From: Oreocharis arfaki
Lineage: Eukaryota > Chordata > Aves > Passeriformes > Paramythiidae
Direction: 5' to 3'
DNA length: 64,000 bases
Assembly (NCBI GenBank): GCA_013398015.1
Contig: VZRR01013707.1
Span: 496,390 to 560,389 of the forward strand
Part shown: positions 35,901 through 50,272 of the stretch, piece after piece
How positions within the stretch are numbered: position 1 is the first letter of the stretch
Layout: each line of letters opens with the position of its first letter
Notes under the pieces: generated by a model
Seen by the model: the letters and a program-made list of their open reading frames with translations, nothing else
What the model was told of the DNA's origin: nothing
The model's database searches: none
Made by a program: the position numbers and the translations under genes

Positions 35901-38900
35901 TTGCTGAGGCATTGGTACAAAATTTTTGAAAAGGCATGGCAAAAACCTGCATATGTTAAGACCTAAAAATAAAACATTTCCCAGGAAAAAAGCACATGTG
36001 ATCTGTTGCCTTTACAAGGAAAAAAGCTGCTATGCTAATAATGGCAATTCTGTTTCCAGAGGTCTGGTATTTTAGTGTACACAAATTAGGTAGTGTCATT
36101 TTGTTTACAGCAGCAACATTTTTGAAGCATTATCTCAAGTCCATATGAGCCTATCCCATACAGACTCAATAGCATAAGGGCCAGAACAAAAAAATGAGCA
36201 AGCTCCTCTTTGCTGTTCCAACTTTCCCAGTCACAACAGTACACAAAAGGCAGAAGCCGGGGGAATTTTATTACAGAATAGGGCCCCAACCAAGGAAATT
36301 ACCCTTATCCAAGATGATGCATATACAGGCACCTAAATTCTACCTTGAATCAACTGTAGCAGTTATATATGGGGCTTACCAAAATGAAGCCGAGATTGGG
36401 AACCCAGGAAAACAGATCAGCTTTGGATATAGATGGGTTCCCCAGCAGAAAGAGGCTGCCCCAGGAAGAAAAAGAGGTTAAAAAGATGTGGTTGCAAGAG
36501 AAAACAGGACAGAACAGGTCAAGTGTTTAAAGAAACAGAAAAAAACCCCAAGAGGTTACGAAGCACTTCAAGTCAAAAGAAGAAAAAAAGAGGTGAGTAA
36601 AGGTTTTTGAAAAAGGAAGGGGTTTGCATTTGAATACGAAATGGAGAAAAACCTGGGAATTATCCCTGTAAATTTAATAGAAACTTGTAGTTTCAAATAG
36701 AGAAGGAAAACGTCTATCACCATCTTCTGAACAAAAATTAACTCTCCAGATTTAAGAGACTGAAAAGCCTAACAGTTATGGAAGAAAAAGAGCAGAAATT
36801 ACAGTGTTCTCTTTAGAGGCCATAGGAAGAATTACAAAGTTAAGAAAGGTAGAAATAAAGGAAGTTCATAATCATAGTACTATAATGTATCTTTGTCAGC
36901 ATCAGTGTCATAAATAAAAGAAATTACTGGCTTCCTGATATCTGATATCATTGCTGTGTCTCCTTGAACACTGTAGGAATTCTCTATCATTTATTCACCC
37001 TGATTTGTCTCCACAACTCTTCTTTATGTACACCTGAAATTTCAGATTAAGTATGGTGCCAGACAAGGACATCAAATGAGAGATCTGAGGTAAGATGCAT
37101 TACTGAAAAGGGTTTTAGTTGAGATCAGCAGAAAGGTCTGGATGGGTTGAATGCCAGCAGGAAATTATCAACAGACATATGGAGACCTTCCAGAGAAAAC
37201 AACAGGTTCAGGGAAATGATGGAGACACTGATAAGAGAGAGATGCCATATCAACTACACAATTAATGCTAGCCCATGTGGCAGAGCAAGCTGTGAGAAGG
37301 AAGCCTCCTGCAACATCATGCTTGAGAGGGCTGCAGTAAAAGGAATGGGCACTGTCAGGGTACCAGACACACAAAGATGAGGAAGCTTCCCATAAAATAT
37401 TTTACCCCAGTGGTGTACATCCTCTACCAAGCATTAACAGGAATAATAGATAAGGAAGAAGCGGCTATCAGAGGACATTTTTATACAGCCCGTCTTGTAC
37501 ACCAAGGAAGATAAGGCAGGTTGATTATCATGAAACACGGAGCAAGAAAGTGGAAAACTGGATGAGAGGGAACAGAATGGATGTTTCTATCTGCCAGTCA
37601 GTAAGAGTACAAAGGACAATTTGTATTACCTTGCATTACACGCTGGTCCTAAAACATTTTCAGTATCAGCCATGAGCTAACTAAAATATACAGCAAGATA
37701 AACTCAAAAAGCCACTTAGCTGGCAGATTTTTGTATCTCACTACATGGGACACTTTAATTCTCCTTTATCCTCATGCCTACCCAGAAACCTCCTCTCTGC
37801 TCATACATGATCTTTCGGGGGGAAAACTATCTCCATACTCCATGAACCAATCTGCTTTAATAGCCACAGCTCTGAAACTTTCATCTCCTCCCTCCCATCA
37901 AAAGAATTGCTGAATTTATTTTTATGTGGATGGTTAATTTAATTAATGACTGTATCTGTTAAGTTAGCCAAATGGACTAATCAATCAGAATTAGATAGCT
38001 TCTCATAGATACTGCAGCAATTTTCACAGTGTCGACTGAGAGGAAGGAAAAATCAACTGAGAAAAACAGAGTCGTTTCTTGTCTGCACAAACTGAAGTTT
38101 CACCCCTTTTTAAAATATTCTTCCAGTACTTTTCTGTCCTTGTTGCAGCTAATATGAAAGGGAGACAGGAGAAAGAAATTTCTTAATGTTTCTACTCCTA
38201 CTAACTTTAAAGGCTTTCTTCAAAAAGAAATTAGGGATTTAAGAATGGGTTAAGTCCTCAAAGGATTATACACAAATGCTGAGTCGTACCCACTCTCAGT
38301 CCTTTCCTGGAGCTTAATTTCATGTTTCACAAAATTACTCAACTTGAATCTCTGATGATGTTTCTTCCAAACACTAACATTTGCTCATTTTTTTTCCTTT
38401 CCAGGACTTCTCACTTAGATCCCTAATGCCATCTGACTTGAATACGCACTTAGTCCCTTTATCCCTTAATAGCTACTTTGCCTTCAGTAACTGCCCTGCA
38501 CCCTACTGCAGGCAGCAAACTGTGGAGCAGCTCTGCGGCCCTGAGCAGGGCCTCCACTCTGGCTTTACAGAAGGAGTCTCACAGTTCTGGCTTACAAACA
38601 GCATGTGTTTCATTTCTGAACTGACTTCATTTCTTGATGGGAAAAGCTTTAAGCAGGTTGAAGACATTCTTCCTCAGTTTCACCAAATTTCTATTACACA
38701 CATGGCTCCTATTACTGGCATAAAAAAGGAGAGAGTACACAACAACAGCTGCAAGGAAAACCTGTGAAGCAACAGCGATGGATGGAAGGCTCATCCTGCT
38801 GGACATGACTTGTGCACGTGAACTGCACCTGAAGTACACCCAGTGCCATTCTAAGGCGCCACTCTCCATGTGTAGTTACCACACCATGGATTTTTCTGCT

Positions 38901-41009
38901 CATCCTTTACAGTCTTTGCAAATCAGTTTGAACTCCTCCATTTAAATGACCACATGGGCAATTTTATGAGAATGTAATGATGAACACATACTGCTTGCAT
39001 TTTCCAGAGGAAAAAAATTAGAAGCTTGTATTTAGTTTCTGCAGCTAGGAAAAGACATACTTACAAACTAACCATTCATTCATATCACCACAAATTTCTT
39101 ACCACTATGTTTTAAGGAAATCTGAATAATGCTCCCTACCCCAACAAACTAAGCGCAAAGCATAGCTAAAGTAGCTCTGAAATCATAATCTCAGGTTCTA
39201 CTTTTTATGGCAACTTAAATATTAACAATAATTTGATTATATTTCTTGCATCAATATTAATATTTCCTAATACAAATATTGAAATTGGCAAATAGCATCT
39301 GATACGATATATAATGAACAGGAGTTTTTTTTAAATAAGGCATTTTAAAATATTATGTGGCACAAGCACTGCAAAGGGCACAAATTCAGCATGGCAGTTA
39401 ATTCATGCTGCTGGTGATGGAGGGAAGGTGATTACAGTCTTCTCTTTCAGACAAGAGAGAGATTTAATCTAGTGTCCTAACAAGGAAGCTGCACGCACAC
39501 ACAGCTGTCCCAGTATCCATGGGAAGACACTGCTACTCAAGGTACCACAGTGCTAAACTAGAGACTTTAACAAGCAAGAAGAGCAGACAGCAGGTGTTTG
39601 CAAGATTCGTGTCAGGCAGAAAGGTGAAACAGGATTTTTCTAGCTCTAAACTTCTATTTTCACAGGCAGAGTTGAAAGCAGTCTGGGCAAGTCTTTGCTC
39701 CTTACCCAGCTTTCCTGACAGTACTGATGGCAAGGCAAGTGTCAATAAAACCTCACTCTTTTTTTGTCGATGAATAATTTACACCAGTATTTCTTCAAGC
39801 AATTACTTCTTTTTTTTCTTACAGAAATTTCAGAAATCCTATTAAAATGAGCAGGTATTTTTAGGCCATGTTCATTCCCTTACTACAAAGCAGTTTTCTC
39901 AATGCCATTCTGCTCATACACTTGTAACTTAAAAGCCAGGATAAAAACAGTTAATTTTAGGACTTGAGAGGATGGTAAATTAACAAGAAAGGGAAGAGGA
40001 ATGCACACAAGAAGCACAGGCTACACATTTTTCTGCACAAATGTACTACTGTGGTCTAATCCTAGTTTTTAATATGCTTCTGCACACAGTCAAGCTGTTT
40101 TATACTACATGGAAAATCATTTCCCAAGTAAACTCACTTGTGATTTCAACCACATTTCAATCCAAATATTTGTGCATTGTCCACAAATGCTATATGGAAA
40201 GAGAAAAACTGAAAAATTAAATGTGCAAGTATTATACATGGCCCCGGCATTATTTCAGGCTATTAAAAACAGGCGCACACATTGTGTATGGGACACCTGT
40301 ATCATTCAGTGAATGTACTTTATTAACTATTTTTAAATGGTAACTTCCTCCAAGATTTGCCCTCAAATTCTGGTTATTGTAAACATGGTCTTGCCCTGGA
40401 GCAAATACACAAATTATTCTTGCACTCGTGAACATTTCCATGACACTCTCTCAAAGTATTTGCACAACACAAACACTGAGTCCTCTGCTTACTGCTCCTC
40501 AGGAGAGTCAGCATTTCCCTCAGTACTAGAAAGCTGTAAAGCATCTGTTTGGTTCGGGTGCCCAGTCTGAAACTTGACAGATACATATATTGCAGAAACA
40601 CAGTGTCTTTTTCATCTTAACACATTTCAGATGTGTCCTGCTCTGTGCTGCAGTCTGGACAACTCTGGAGCTCTTGAAGCTCTTCAGAGCTGATTCCAAG
40701 TATCCTCCTCATGGTATGCTGAAGAACAAGGAACTGTCACTACAGCAAATGGTGAAGGCTTCAATTTGGGGGATGTTTGTCCAGAGCCATGCAGAAAACC
40801 CCTGTCAAAGCAACCAGGCATCACCACTTGCTTTGCACACATGCAATTTACAACTCAGTAACAGGCAAACTGGGGCAAACTGCCTGGTTGCCAGCACAAC
40901 CTTGCTTCACTCCCAGACTACTTTACGTTGGCAACAAACAGTACGATTACAGAAATAAAATTTAAAAACTTAAGATGCAGAAAATAGGAATATAAATAGG
41001 CCAAATTAT

Positions 41010-41130
41010 GTTCTGCCTCAGCTTCTGCCTTTCATCACCTTCTTCCAAACTTCCCCCCACCATACCTACCCTCCCTCTCCCTGATCACATTCCTCCTACA
41101 TCTCCTTTATTCCCCATCCCATCACCCCTT
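41010..41130. repeat. Pyrimidine-rich low-complexity stretch
   Basis: About 120 bases almost entirely C and T with interspersed A, on the plus strand; on the transcribed minus strand it is purine-rich. Confidence 0.7.
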
Positions 41131-43703
41131 CTTACCAATCAGCATTTCCATGCCACTGCTTCTCACTTCTGCATGATGCCAAGAAAGACCAGTAAAGTAT
41201 CTCTTCAAGACAGATACAGTTTGGCACTAACACTGAACCTACCCATCTTAAAATGGGCACCTTTAATGACAGTAAAGCTTTCCCCTGCTGTGGTGTCATT
41301 TCTTTTATAAGCACTTAGGACAATCACCCCCTTAACACTCATGGTTACCTGCTGCTTGAACTTTGCATTTTATCCTGAATATTTGAAATGTTGTGTGCCC
41401 CCAAAATCTTTTATGCAGTAGTCACCAAGAATAATTTCTTCTAAACAGTGGGGATTTTTCTATAATTATGGAGTATTCACATAAATTGACTGAAAAATTA
41501 TAGAGAAGTTTGGGGGTTTTGTTAATCTAGTGATTGCATCAACTGTTGAAGAACCTGAGATGTTTCAGTGAAAAAAAGACCAGAAAAAAATGGTTACCAC
41601 TACTTTTATCTTTGTTCACAAAAGATGTTAACTTTAGAAAAGGGTATACCTGAAAACAGTTTCAACTTGAAACATCATAAACCTTAAATCTAGAAACTAG
41701 ATTAGTTTCCATAAACTATTCTAAAGAAGACAATATGCTAGAATTTCAAAAAGACAGAAACGGGCTTGAAACTCTAAGACATTGAAAAAGCGTCTTACTG
41801 ATAGAGGGGCTAAGAAAAAATGAGTCATAAAATGAAAAATATCTTCAGTGACAGGCAAATTAAAAAGCAAGAAGCTGAAATTACCTCCTGTAGCACTGTA
41901 ATGTCTCTATTTTGATAAAGAAGGTCAATTTTAATAGCACAGATCATTGTGTGGATCAGAAGTCAGAGGTCTCACACTTCAGTTGTGGGTGAACCAGCAT
42001 TTTAGCCCGAAACTATGCAAAAAAATTCAGTTCCACAATCAAGAGAGACAGGGAAAGGAGTCTCTTGAAGAAGCAGGTTGCATTACTGGCAAAATATCTC
42101 AAAATATCCCCACACGACAAATGACACGAAGGTTTGTGAAATAAAATTCATGGCGCGTGTTAAAAACGAATGAAGAGTGGGAAGACAAGAGTCCCTTAAC
42201 CACCAAATCCTCAGGAGCCAGATTCTGAGACAACAATAATCACTTAACCACAGTCCAAGAAATTATCACAGCTCCCTCAAACTTAAAATCATCAATTTTC
42301 ATTTAGCATAGACAACTACAAGAGTACAGCTAGCTTCAGAGAGGCAAAAAAACCCATTTCCTAATGCTGTTCCAAGTCAAATTTTTCTGGCTCTGGCATT
42401 GCTGATGACCCAGCAGGTTACTTTGCCTCCCTGTGTGTTACCTACCAGTAAATCATCCTCTCTAAACTCAAAAGGCTCTTCAATTTGAAGAGAGGATGGG
42501 GTGAGGATGGGGGAAGTATGATAGAGGTTTACAATATCATGTGAGCCATAGACAGAATTAATGCAAAGCTGTTATTCACCTAATTCCACATTAGTAAAAT
42601 GGGGAAGTACTTGAAGAAATTAGAAGACCAATTTAAAACAGATCAAGGCAAACACTGTGTCACACAACAAGTTGTGAACCTCTGCATCACACTGCCACAG
42701 GAGGCTGCACAGGCAAACAGTATCAGAAGGTATCCCTGAAAGGGACTGAAGTCATGGACAACGCATTCATAAACAGGTACTTTATAAAAGGCACACACAA
42801 GGATGTGCCTTCTGCCATCTCCAGTCAAACAGTCATGGACATTGGGGGGTGAGTGGAATGGAACCTGAAAGTGGCCCAGCACATGTGCTCTTTCACAGCA
42901 TTTCCCATTTCCAGTGCCAAGACAGATGGACCATTGGTATGACACAGTTTTACTTCTGTGTTTAATCACCGTCACTGCTTCTTAGGGTGAAATGAATACA
43001 GTAATTTGATATTTTAAAATTACTTTTCTATCCAAAGTCATTTTGTGAAACTGAGAGAAAATACATTTGTGCTTACAGGATACAAATTATTTTTTCCACA
43101 TATTAGCACAAGATTGCTTTTAAGTACATGGTTCATATGCACGTCATGTAACCTACAATAGGTGTACAGAGCAACAGCGGCCAGCATCACCCTGCTGGCT
43201 GCATCCATTGCAGAGACTGCTCCACATCAGTAACTGGAGATCCATTTCTGTAAATGCAGCTGTGACAGTTCTCCATATTCTGCTGCATGGATGGGACTAC
43301 AATTCAATTCATACTAATAATCCTACATCTAAACTCCTGCAGGTTTCAAATATGTCCCCCTTTTCTTATCATAGGCATCACATCCTTCCTACCCTAAGAT
43401 AAGCTTCATTCCTCCATATACAAAACTCCTCATATTCACACCCCTCAAGACAACGAAACTCTGTATACAAAGACCAGTTATGCTGGTAGGTGGCATAACT
43501 ATGGCTGGTTTCTAAGCAGTAAGAAACGGAACAGGATTAAATCCCTGACATTACTAGTGGTGATCATATATCCACCCAAATTGGTGCACTGATAGGTAAA
43601 AGAAGCTAAAAATAAAATTCTAAGGTTTGTAGCTGGTTCAGTCATGCAGCATTGGTAAAAGTTCTCATTTGCCTGATGTTCTGCTGTTACCATCCATTTC
43701 TTC

Positions 43704-43758
43704 TACACACACATGTATGTATATATATATATATACATATATATATATACACACACAG
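43704..43758. repeat. CA/TA microsatellite
   Basis: A compound dinucleotide repeat: ACACACACATGTATGT, then two blocks of AT repeats separated by ACATAT, then ACACACACA. It is likely length-variable. Confidence 0.9.
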
Positions 43759-46700
43759 AGCTCCTCTATATGCTGTATATCCATTTAAATTTATATAGGA
43801 TGGAGTTCACATCCCTAGGAGGCATCTGTCAGCAATACACTATGCATGAGACATCCAATTCTCTTATTTGTTTTCTCTGGCTCCTTCATCACACCTTTTT
43901 CCTCTCCCTTTATTCTCATCTTTCATGTCATCGTCTCTTAAATCAGGACCAGTCCACAGCCTTGCTTGCAGAACTATCCGTTTGGAGAATTCAAGCTCAA
44001 AATTCTAATTATTAGAAAACAGCAGACTACATGCTCTCTTTCTTGACTCAAAAACAAACCAAATTGTTTTATTCTGTATACCTACCACTGTGTCTAATGT
44101 GCTAACAGACATTTTCAGCATTTGACATAATTTATTCAGTCATGCTCAAAAATAAACCACCTGTAGCTTCTCATGCTGTCACCTAAGCCATGGTTTAAAT
44201 TTCAGAAGATACATATCCCAGGATGGAAATACTGGCAGGGTCAAAGCAGATCCAAGTATATTGAACTCTTCCCACAGAGTTTTAAATCTGAATCACCACC
44301 TCCTTATATCTCTAAAATGCTTGCCTAAATGAAGCAGGCTTATGATTCCAGCAGAAACTAAAAATTTTCTTTTTTGTGATAATGCAGATCTTTATGACTA
44401 TTTTGTCTTTTTCTGTAGCCTCTCATCTTTCAGCAGTGATATGACTACAGACAGAAACATTATACATCCATCTATAATGAGAACAGATTTCTAAGAAATA
44501 TCTTATTTATTATTATCTATTAATCTTATCTATTTTTATCGTGAAGTGTTCTCTCCAAGATGAAAAGGGATCTTCATACTTCAGTGTGCCAGTTCCAATC
44601 ACTACTTTTCAAAGAACTAACCTCTTCATTTAGAGGTTATTACCTATACCTTTTTATTTTCCAGGACTGTCATATTTTCTGTAGGTCAGGCTGTGCACCT
44701 GGCTTTTCAGACCTGGGCATTCTTTGCAATCTGGCAACTATCTGGCATCAAATAGCTACATTTTGAACGTGGCACAGCAAAGCCCTACAATGATGGTGCA
44801 AAGTGCATCCTGCAGGAGCAGACGAAGTGTGCAATCAATTCCAGCAGATGCAGAAGTGAGAAGGAATATATTCTACCATTTTGGCACATGCCTTTTTTTC
44901 CTTCAAAGGGCACCAAGTTAATGTCTCTCCAAACAGCTGAATATAATCAAGATGAAAACTTAGGTCTGCTTAGAAAGAGTTAATTTTCACAAATCAACTG
45001 CATAGCCAGATTGTCCACTAAAAAAAAAAAAAGGAGTTTAAAGGTGCAGAACAGCTGCAGACCCTTTTAAACGCTATAAAGCAGTGTGTTAGAAAGCCTT
45101 GAAAGAACAAAAGAACTGCCCTGAAGAGCACAGAACAGTATATTCCCCTTCAGAGCCTTTGACTCCAATCCTGAATGGCTCCTGCCATAGAGCACCTCAT
45201 CACAAGGCCTCTAACAGCCTCCTCAGCAGAGAGACAGGGGATAGAGACCTCAGTGTCACTTCTGAAAGCCACTATTCCTCTCTGCAGTCCTGTCCTTTTG
45301 CTCACCCAAGAGTCCACTCACGAATCCAGAAGTGAGGTGTGAAACACAGCTGGCTGATGGGGTCTGCGGCTGGGAGCACACCCAGCATGTGCAGAGCCCT
45401 CCCCTCAGCCAGGGACCCGGTCAGGTGCAGATGGCTCTAGCTATGATCTGCCTCTGAACGTAGAGCTGCCTCTAATTAAAATTTTAATTCAGTGAATGAC
45501 GAGTCTGAATTTGACCAAGCATTTTTACAAGAAACCTACTTTCAAATCTCCTGTCATCTTTGCTTGGCAATTTCAGTGATGTGCTCACACTGTTCTAACA
45601 AAAGAACTGCTCCAGCTCCTCACTTGTCCTCATCCTGAGGTAACCCAGTGTCCTAAAGGAACCTCTTCATCAGAACAAAGATATAGAAGGACTTTTTTAA
45701 AGAGACAAGGAAACCATCCTTCCCTTTCTTCACTCTGCTGAGCCATGGGGAAACCAGGCAACCAGCTGGGAGGTTGGTCCCTATGGGATGCCCTCCTTCA
45801 CAACCAGCAGAGAGAGAGAGAAGTTGTTCGCAAAGGCAAGACATTACCCTCCCATCAGCCTCCTGCCCTGACCACCCTCTGCAGGAGCCCACACTCTCCC
45901 TGCTGGCTACAAATATCCTGGGAGATTTGCTTCTTAATTTAGGCACCTCTGAAAATCAGGCAGGGGAATACTCTGGGAATACAATCCAGCACCTCAGTGA
46001 AGAGTTCAAGAGCCTCTCACAACAGTGCTCATCAATTCTTAGGGAACATCATGTGCAGCTTTGACAACATTAATTCAAATAAAGGGCACCACAGTTTATA
46101 CCTACAGCTCACACTGACAAGCACACATTCAAGACTGTATTCTCCTCTTCAGTACAGAAATGTATAAGGATATCCTTATTATCATCCTTACTACATATTT
46201 ATAGAATCCGGCTAAGTACTTTAAATTATTTATGTTTCTAAAAATAATTCTCCTACATGTCATGTGTTGCTTATAATAAAAGCTGGATTTAAAGCTCAAG
46301 TTCTAGAGTGCAATGAATTTGATAAGCAATCATCAGGGAGGCTAATGTGGCTGGAAGAACAAGAAAAAGCCTTCCAAAAGCTCCACATAATATTGTAGAA
46401 TTTAATTCTGAGCTAAACTATAAATTAAAGCTATCCAACCTCCAAGAATGCTAACGTTTTTTAAGTTAGAAAACATACAGGGTTATAAATATTTTTATAC
46501 ACCCAGACTTTTTTTCCCCTCAAAAAACCAGAGCCAGTTATATTTACAATTCTATGACCAATTAATGAGTTATGTAATGCTTTTTCATAGGAATATTTTC
46601 AGTACATCTCTTAACACTGCTAGTAGAAAATCTGCAGCCCTCTAAATATTTGGGGATGAGAATTAAACTGCAATTCAGAAAAATAAATATAGCTGTTTCT

Positions 46701-47131
46701 TAAATCACAAAGACACACACATTGATGAATATTTTCTTCCAAGCCTACTGATTCTGCATATAGCTATCAGTGTTTGGGGAGGGGTGAAGTAATCTCAAAC
46801 ACTGATGACCATAATCAGAAACATACAAAAAAAAAAATTCAGAAGTAAAGTGGCTAAGTTTAAGGAATGCCTTCACAGGAATAAATGCATTCTCCCTTTA
46901 CATTTGTTTTCCTTACAGATGTGTTAAAGTGGAATCAACTACGCTGTATAACAGTTAGAGAATTAGAGTGTAAGGACAGATAGCAAGATGTCTGAGATAC
47001 CTCAAATGCCCTGAAAACATATCTTTTAATTAGTGCTGGCCAGGAATTTCCAACAAATGGTTTTACACCAAAAAAGTTCCTCCAGCTTCCATAGATTGAA
47101 ACACTAATCCGAAATGTAACAGTTAAAACAA

Positions 47132-47155
<24 letters not shown>
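47132..47155. repeat. T24 homopolymer
   Basis: A run of 24 T on the plus strand (A24 on the transcribed strand). I found no element body or target duplication beside it, so it cannot be called a retrocopy tail. Confidence 0.8.
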
Positions 47156-47162
<7 letters not shown>

Positions 47163-49933
47163 CTCCATATAGCCAAAGAACCAACTCTGGACACTCACAT
47201 TCAAAGCCCTGATTTGCTTGATTAAGATCAAGGACTATAAGCGGAGTCTCTCTAAAAAGATGCATAACCTTATCATTGCTCTTCAGACTACACTTGGATT
47301 GTAATCAATTCCATCATTTCCACTCTGTGCCATACAAGTGATTCATGGGACTAAAGAAAGCGAATACAAGACTAACTGGAAAATGCTGGCTTATCTGAGA
47401 TACAACAGGCTTTGCTTTAAGTCTCCTGGACTTATTGTCAGTTCTCTTCCCTCTTCACTCTCAAATCGACATTTTCTCTCAAGAACTTACACATGAGAAT
47501 TTTTGAGCTGCTAAGCATTCATTATATCCATTAACAAAGGAAAACACATCACTTTTGAAAATCAGTTCATTATCCAGAATATGCGTTGTGCATTTCAGAC
47601 TGATATTTTTGGCCAAAAATATGTAAGTGTTAGAACATTCAAAATGAGAATACAAACGTGTGAGGGAGCCCTAGAGATACACCCATGTTTAAAGGAAACT
47701 TAGTTTGTGGGAAAACATGGTTAAACCAGCGGCAGATGGGTGATACACTGCAGAACAGATTCCTGCTCTTCCAGCATCTGAATCATCACCTTACTGAGTT
47801 CAAATGTTACACAGGTTTCGTATTTTGGTTACAAGAGCCGAGCAAAGACCTGCTACACCTTCTGCATTACAAGAAGTGCCCATCATCATTGAAATCTACT
47901 GACATTAGACTTCCTTATGAAATATTTTAAAGGGAGACAAATCTTAATAGAGCAGAAGCCTTTTCTAAATACAACAGGCTTTCTCTTCATTGAGGTACAC
48001 AGTCTCTGGAGTATAGACATATTTCTCATGGAGAATTCCATCACTTTCAAAGCTTATTTCATTTTGGTGCAATAAACCCTACAGCTTTTCATTGTGGAGG
48101 ACATAAAAAATAACACAGAAACTATCCAAATATATGTGGGTTTTTGTTTTTGTATTGAATTTGAGTTTAAAATCTCCCCAAATAGAACTCAATTTAAAAC
48201 CAGAAACATGAGCAATCTCCTGAAATGCAGTGATACATTCTCTATAGTTTTAAGCCATATAAACAAATAGTATAAAATTAACATTATTTAAACAAATTAA
48301 AAATAGAGTAGATATGTCCTCCCTTAACTCAAACATCCTTTTATACAACATTTCACTTTTTAACAGTTTGCAGCCTAAAATTCTCTTTGAAGTTCAATAA
48401 TGCATTTGCAGAATTAATATGTAATATCAGCAGGAAGCACACATTAAGGACAAGGTGAGGAGAGAAAATATTTTCATCTTAGAATGAGGTAACTGAGAAG
48501 CAGGAGATGAAGTAGTGCTATTCTAGGTATTGCCAGCTGTTTGAGAATTTTTCTTAATACACAGGATGATGATATTGTTCCGAGACATGAAGTCTGTATT
48601 TCGGTCCATGTAATCTGAGCATGCACAAAGTGAAGCTGCCCAATTCCCACTTAAATGAGTGGGAGTCAAGGGCACTCAGCCCCTGAAAGACCTAAGCCCT
48701 CTGAGATGAGGCAACATTCATGCCATCTTAATTTCAGATTACAGTGATTGGGTCTATAAGCATACTTGGGTATGCCTGCCTTAATCTATGTATGTGCTTG
48801 AGCTTCATTCCCAGAAAATGAAATGAAAGGTGAAACTTACTCAGAAAATGCAGAGTTAGACTTGATACTCAAAAGCACTGGTATGCAGTAGAGCACAGGA
48901 GTTGCTTCTTGCAGCAAGGCAGAACCCCAGCCTCACACTCAACAGCAGTGACGGTGAAAGAATGATTATTTATACTGTACAGCTATTCTCTAGATTTATG
49001 TTTATATATATGTTATTATATTATTTATACTCCAGTTGAACCATAATAAAGTAGTATTATTTATACTATTACACCATCACCTCAGAAAGGTGATGAGACG
49101 TGTAGAACTGCAAATAAACTAAAATTGCAAAAGACAGGAGCAGAGAGCAAATCCATTTAGTGTCCCAGAGGTGACCTCATTCCTGAAGCCAAAGGAAGCC
49201 CCCTAAGCTATCTGACCAGCATCCTCCTTCCCCACTATCTAAACACAGTCCAAGTATTTAAAGGCTTTTGCCCACAGTATGTTATTATAGTTCTGTGCAG
49301 TATCATAATTTTGTATCCCAAAATCCTTTCATTTCAGTTTTCAGTGTATTTTAAAACACAGAAAGGACGATACGGTGAAAGCTCAGAAAGTGCTTTGTTA
49401 CCATCTTTGCAGTGCCCTAAATGGACCATAAATAGCACACAAGCTTTACACTTTTATCAGTTTAACCAGGAGCTTCCGTTCTCTAGTGGTAATTCAACAC
49501 ACAAATACCAGACCCCTTTGTCTAATGAGAAAGTGTATTAACATTTTTTTCCAAATCGGTTTCCCCCTCAAGCAATTCCTTTTTTAATCTTCAAAGATTC
49601 TTAAATAAGAGAAACACACCAAAATAGAATCTTATTCATCTTTTCTAAATGAGCAACTTGTTGTAATGACTTGGAAAACAATTCAAAATAAGCAATTATT
49701 CTTTGTTACTTAGCCACTTGAGCCCCAGAAATCTATCCAGGATACAAATACATATTTTAGCAGTACTATTGATACGAGTTTATAAAAGGACATGGAAAAA
49801 AATCCTGAGTTACTATCCCAGACTTGCGAAATATCATTTCCAAAAGCACAATAACACTCTTGTCTTAAACTCAATTCTTTCATAGTTGCACAGCACAGAA
49901 CCCTACACTACAACTGAAGAGAAGTCAGTGACT

Positions 49934-49939
49934 GGGTAA
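49934..49939. repeat. LTR target-site duplication, lower copy
   Basis: GGGTAA, identical to 50267-50272 on the other side of the LTR. Confidence 0.8.
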
Positions 49940-50021
49940 TGTTGCAGTTGAAGCACAGGCAACGCAGAAAAAATTGGAGGTCTGAGTCAGAGCTCCAGTT
50001 GAGGGAAATGATAAACCCCCT

Positions 50022-50027
50022 TTTATT
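50022..50027 (-). promoter_or_regulatory. LTR polyadenylation signal AATAAA
   Basis: AATAAA on the minus strand, 15 bases past the LTR TATA box. As it is in the sense orientation of ADAM22, it could in principle terminate transcripts early; nothing in the sequence shows that it does. Confidence 0.5.
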
Positions 50028-50042
50028 TAATTACAGGCAGGC

Positions 50043-50050
50043 CTTATATA
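50043..50050 (-). promoter_or_regulatory. LTR TATA box
   Basis: TATATAAG on the minus strand, about 60 bases downstream of a CCAAT box, inside the LTR. It marks the ancestral viral promoter. Confidence 0.55.
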
Positions 50051-50266
50051 ATCCCTGCATTGGTCTATGGCAGGGATCATTGGTCCCTGGTCCAACCACC
50101 TCTCCAAGTGATTGGCCAGACCCCACACCACCTGTTTGACTCTTAATAGGACACACCTGCAAGGTGTTTAGAAAACCATCTTGCTTGGTGTGTTGAAACC
50201 AAGGGCTTAACAGAATACTTGCAAAATGGTGGATTTTTCTCTGCCAGCAGCTTTTCAGCATCCACA

Positions 50267-50272
50267 GGGTAA
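50267..50272. repeat. LTR target-site duplication, upper copy
   Basis: GGGTAA, identical to 49934-49939. Confidence 0.8.

Larger units (their letters stand above)
49940..50266 (-). mobile_element. Solo LTR of an endogenous retrovirus (ERVK-like by duplication length)
   Basis: The element is 327 bases, begins TGTGGATG and ends CTGCAACA on the minus strand, the TG...CA ends of an LTR. A perfect 6-base duplication GGGTAA flanks it at 49934-49939 and 50267-50272. On the minus strand it carries a CCAAT box (50111-50115), a TATATAAG box (50043-50050) and an AATAAA signal (50022-50027) in the right order. No internal viral genes or second LTR were seen, so it is a solo LTR left by recombination. 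A 6-base duplication is usual for ERVK-type elements; the family name is not established. It lies in the same orientation as ADAM22. Confidence 0.85.

Noticed and set aside
47132..47400. Poly-T run as tail of a minus-strand processed pseudogene
   Set aside because: No AATAAA, no target duplication and no coding similarity in the adjoining sequence.
48640..48700. Inverted CCCACT/AGTGGG motif like an old amniote interspersed repeat
   Set aside because: Too short and diverged to call an element by eye.
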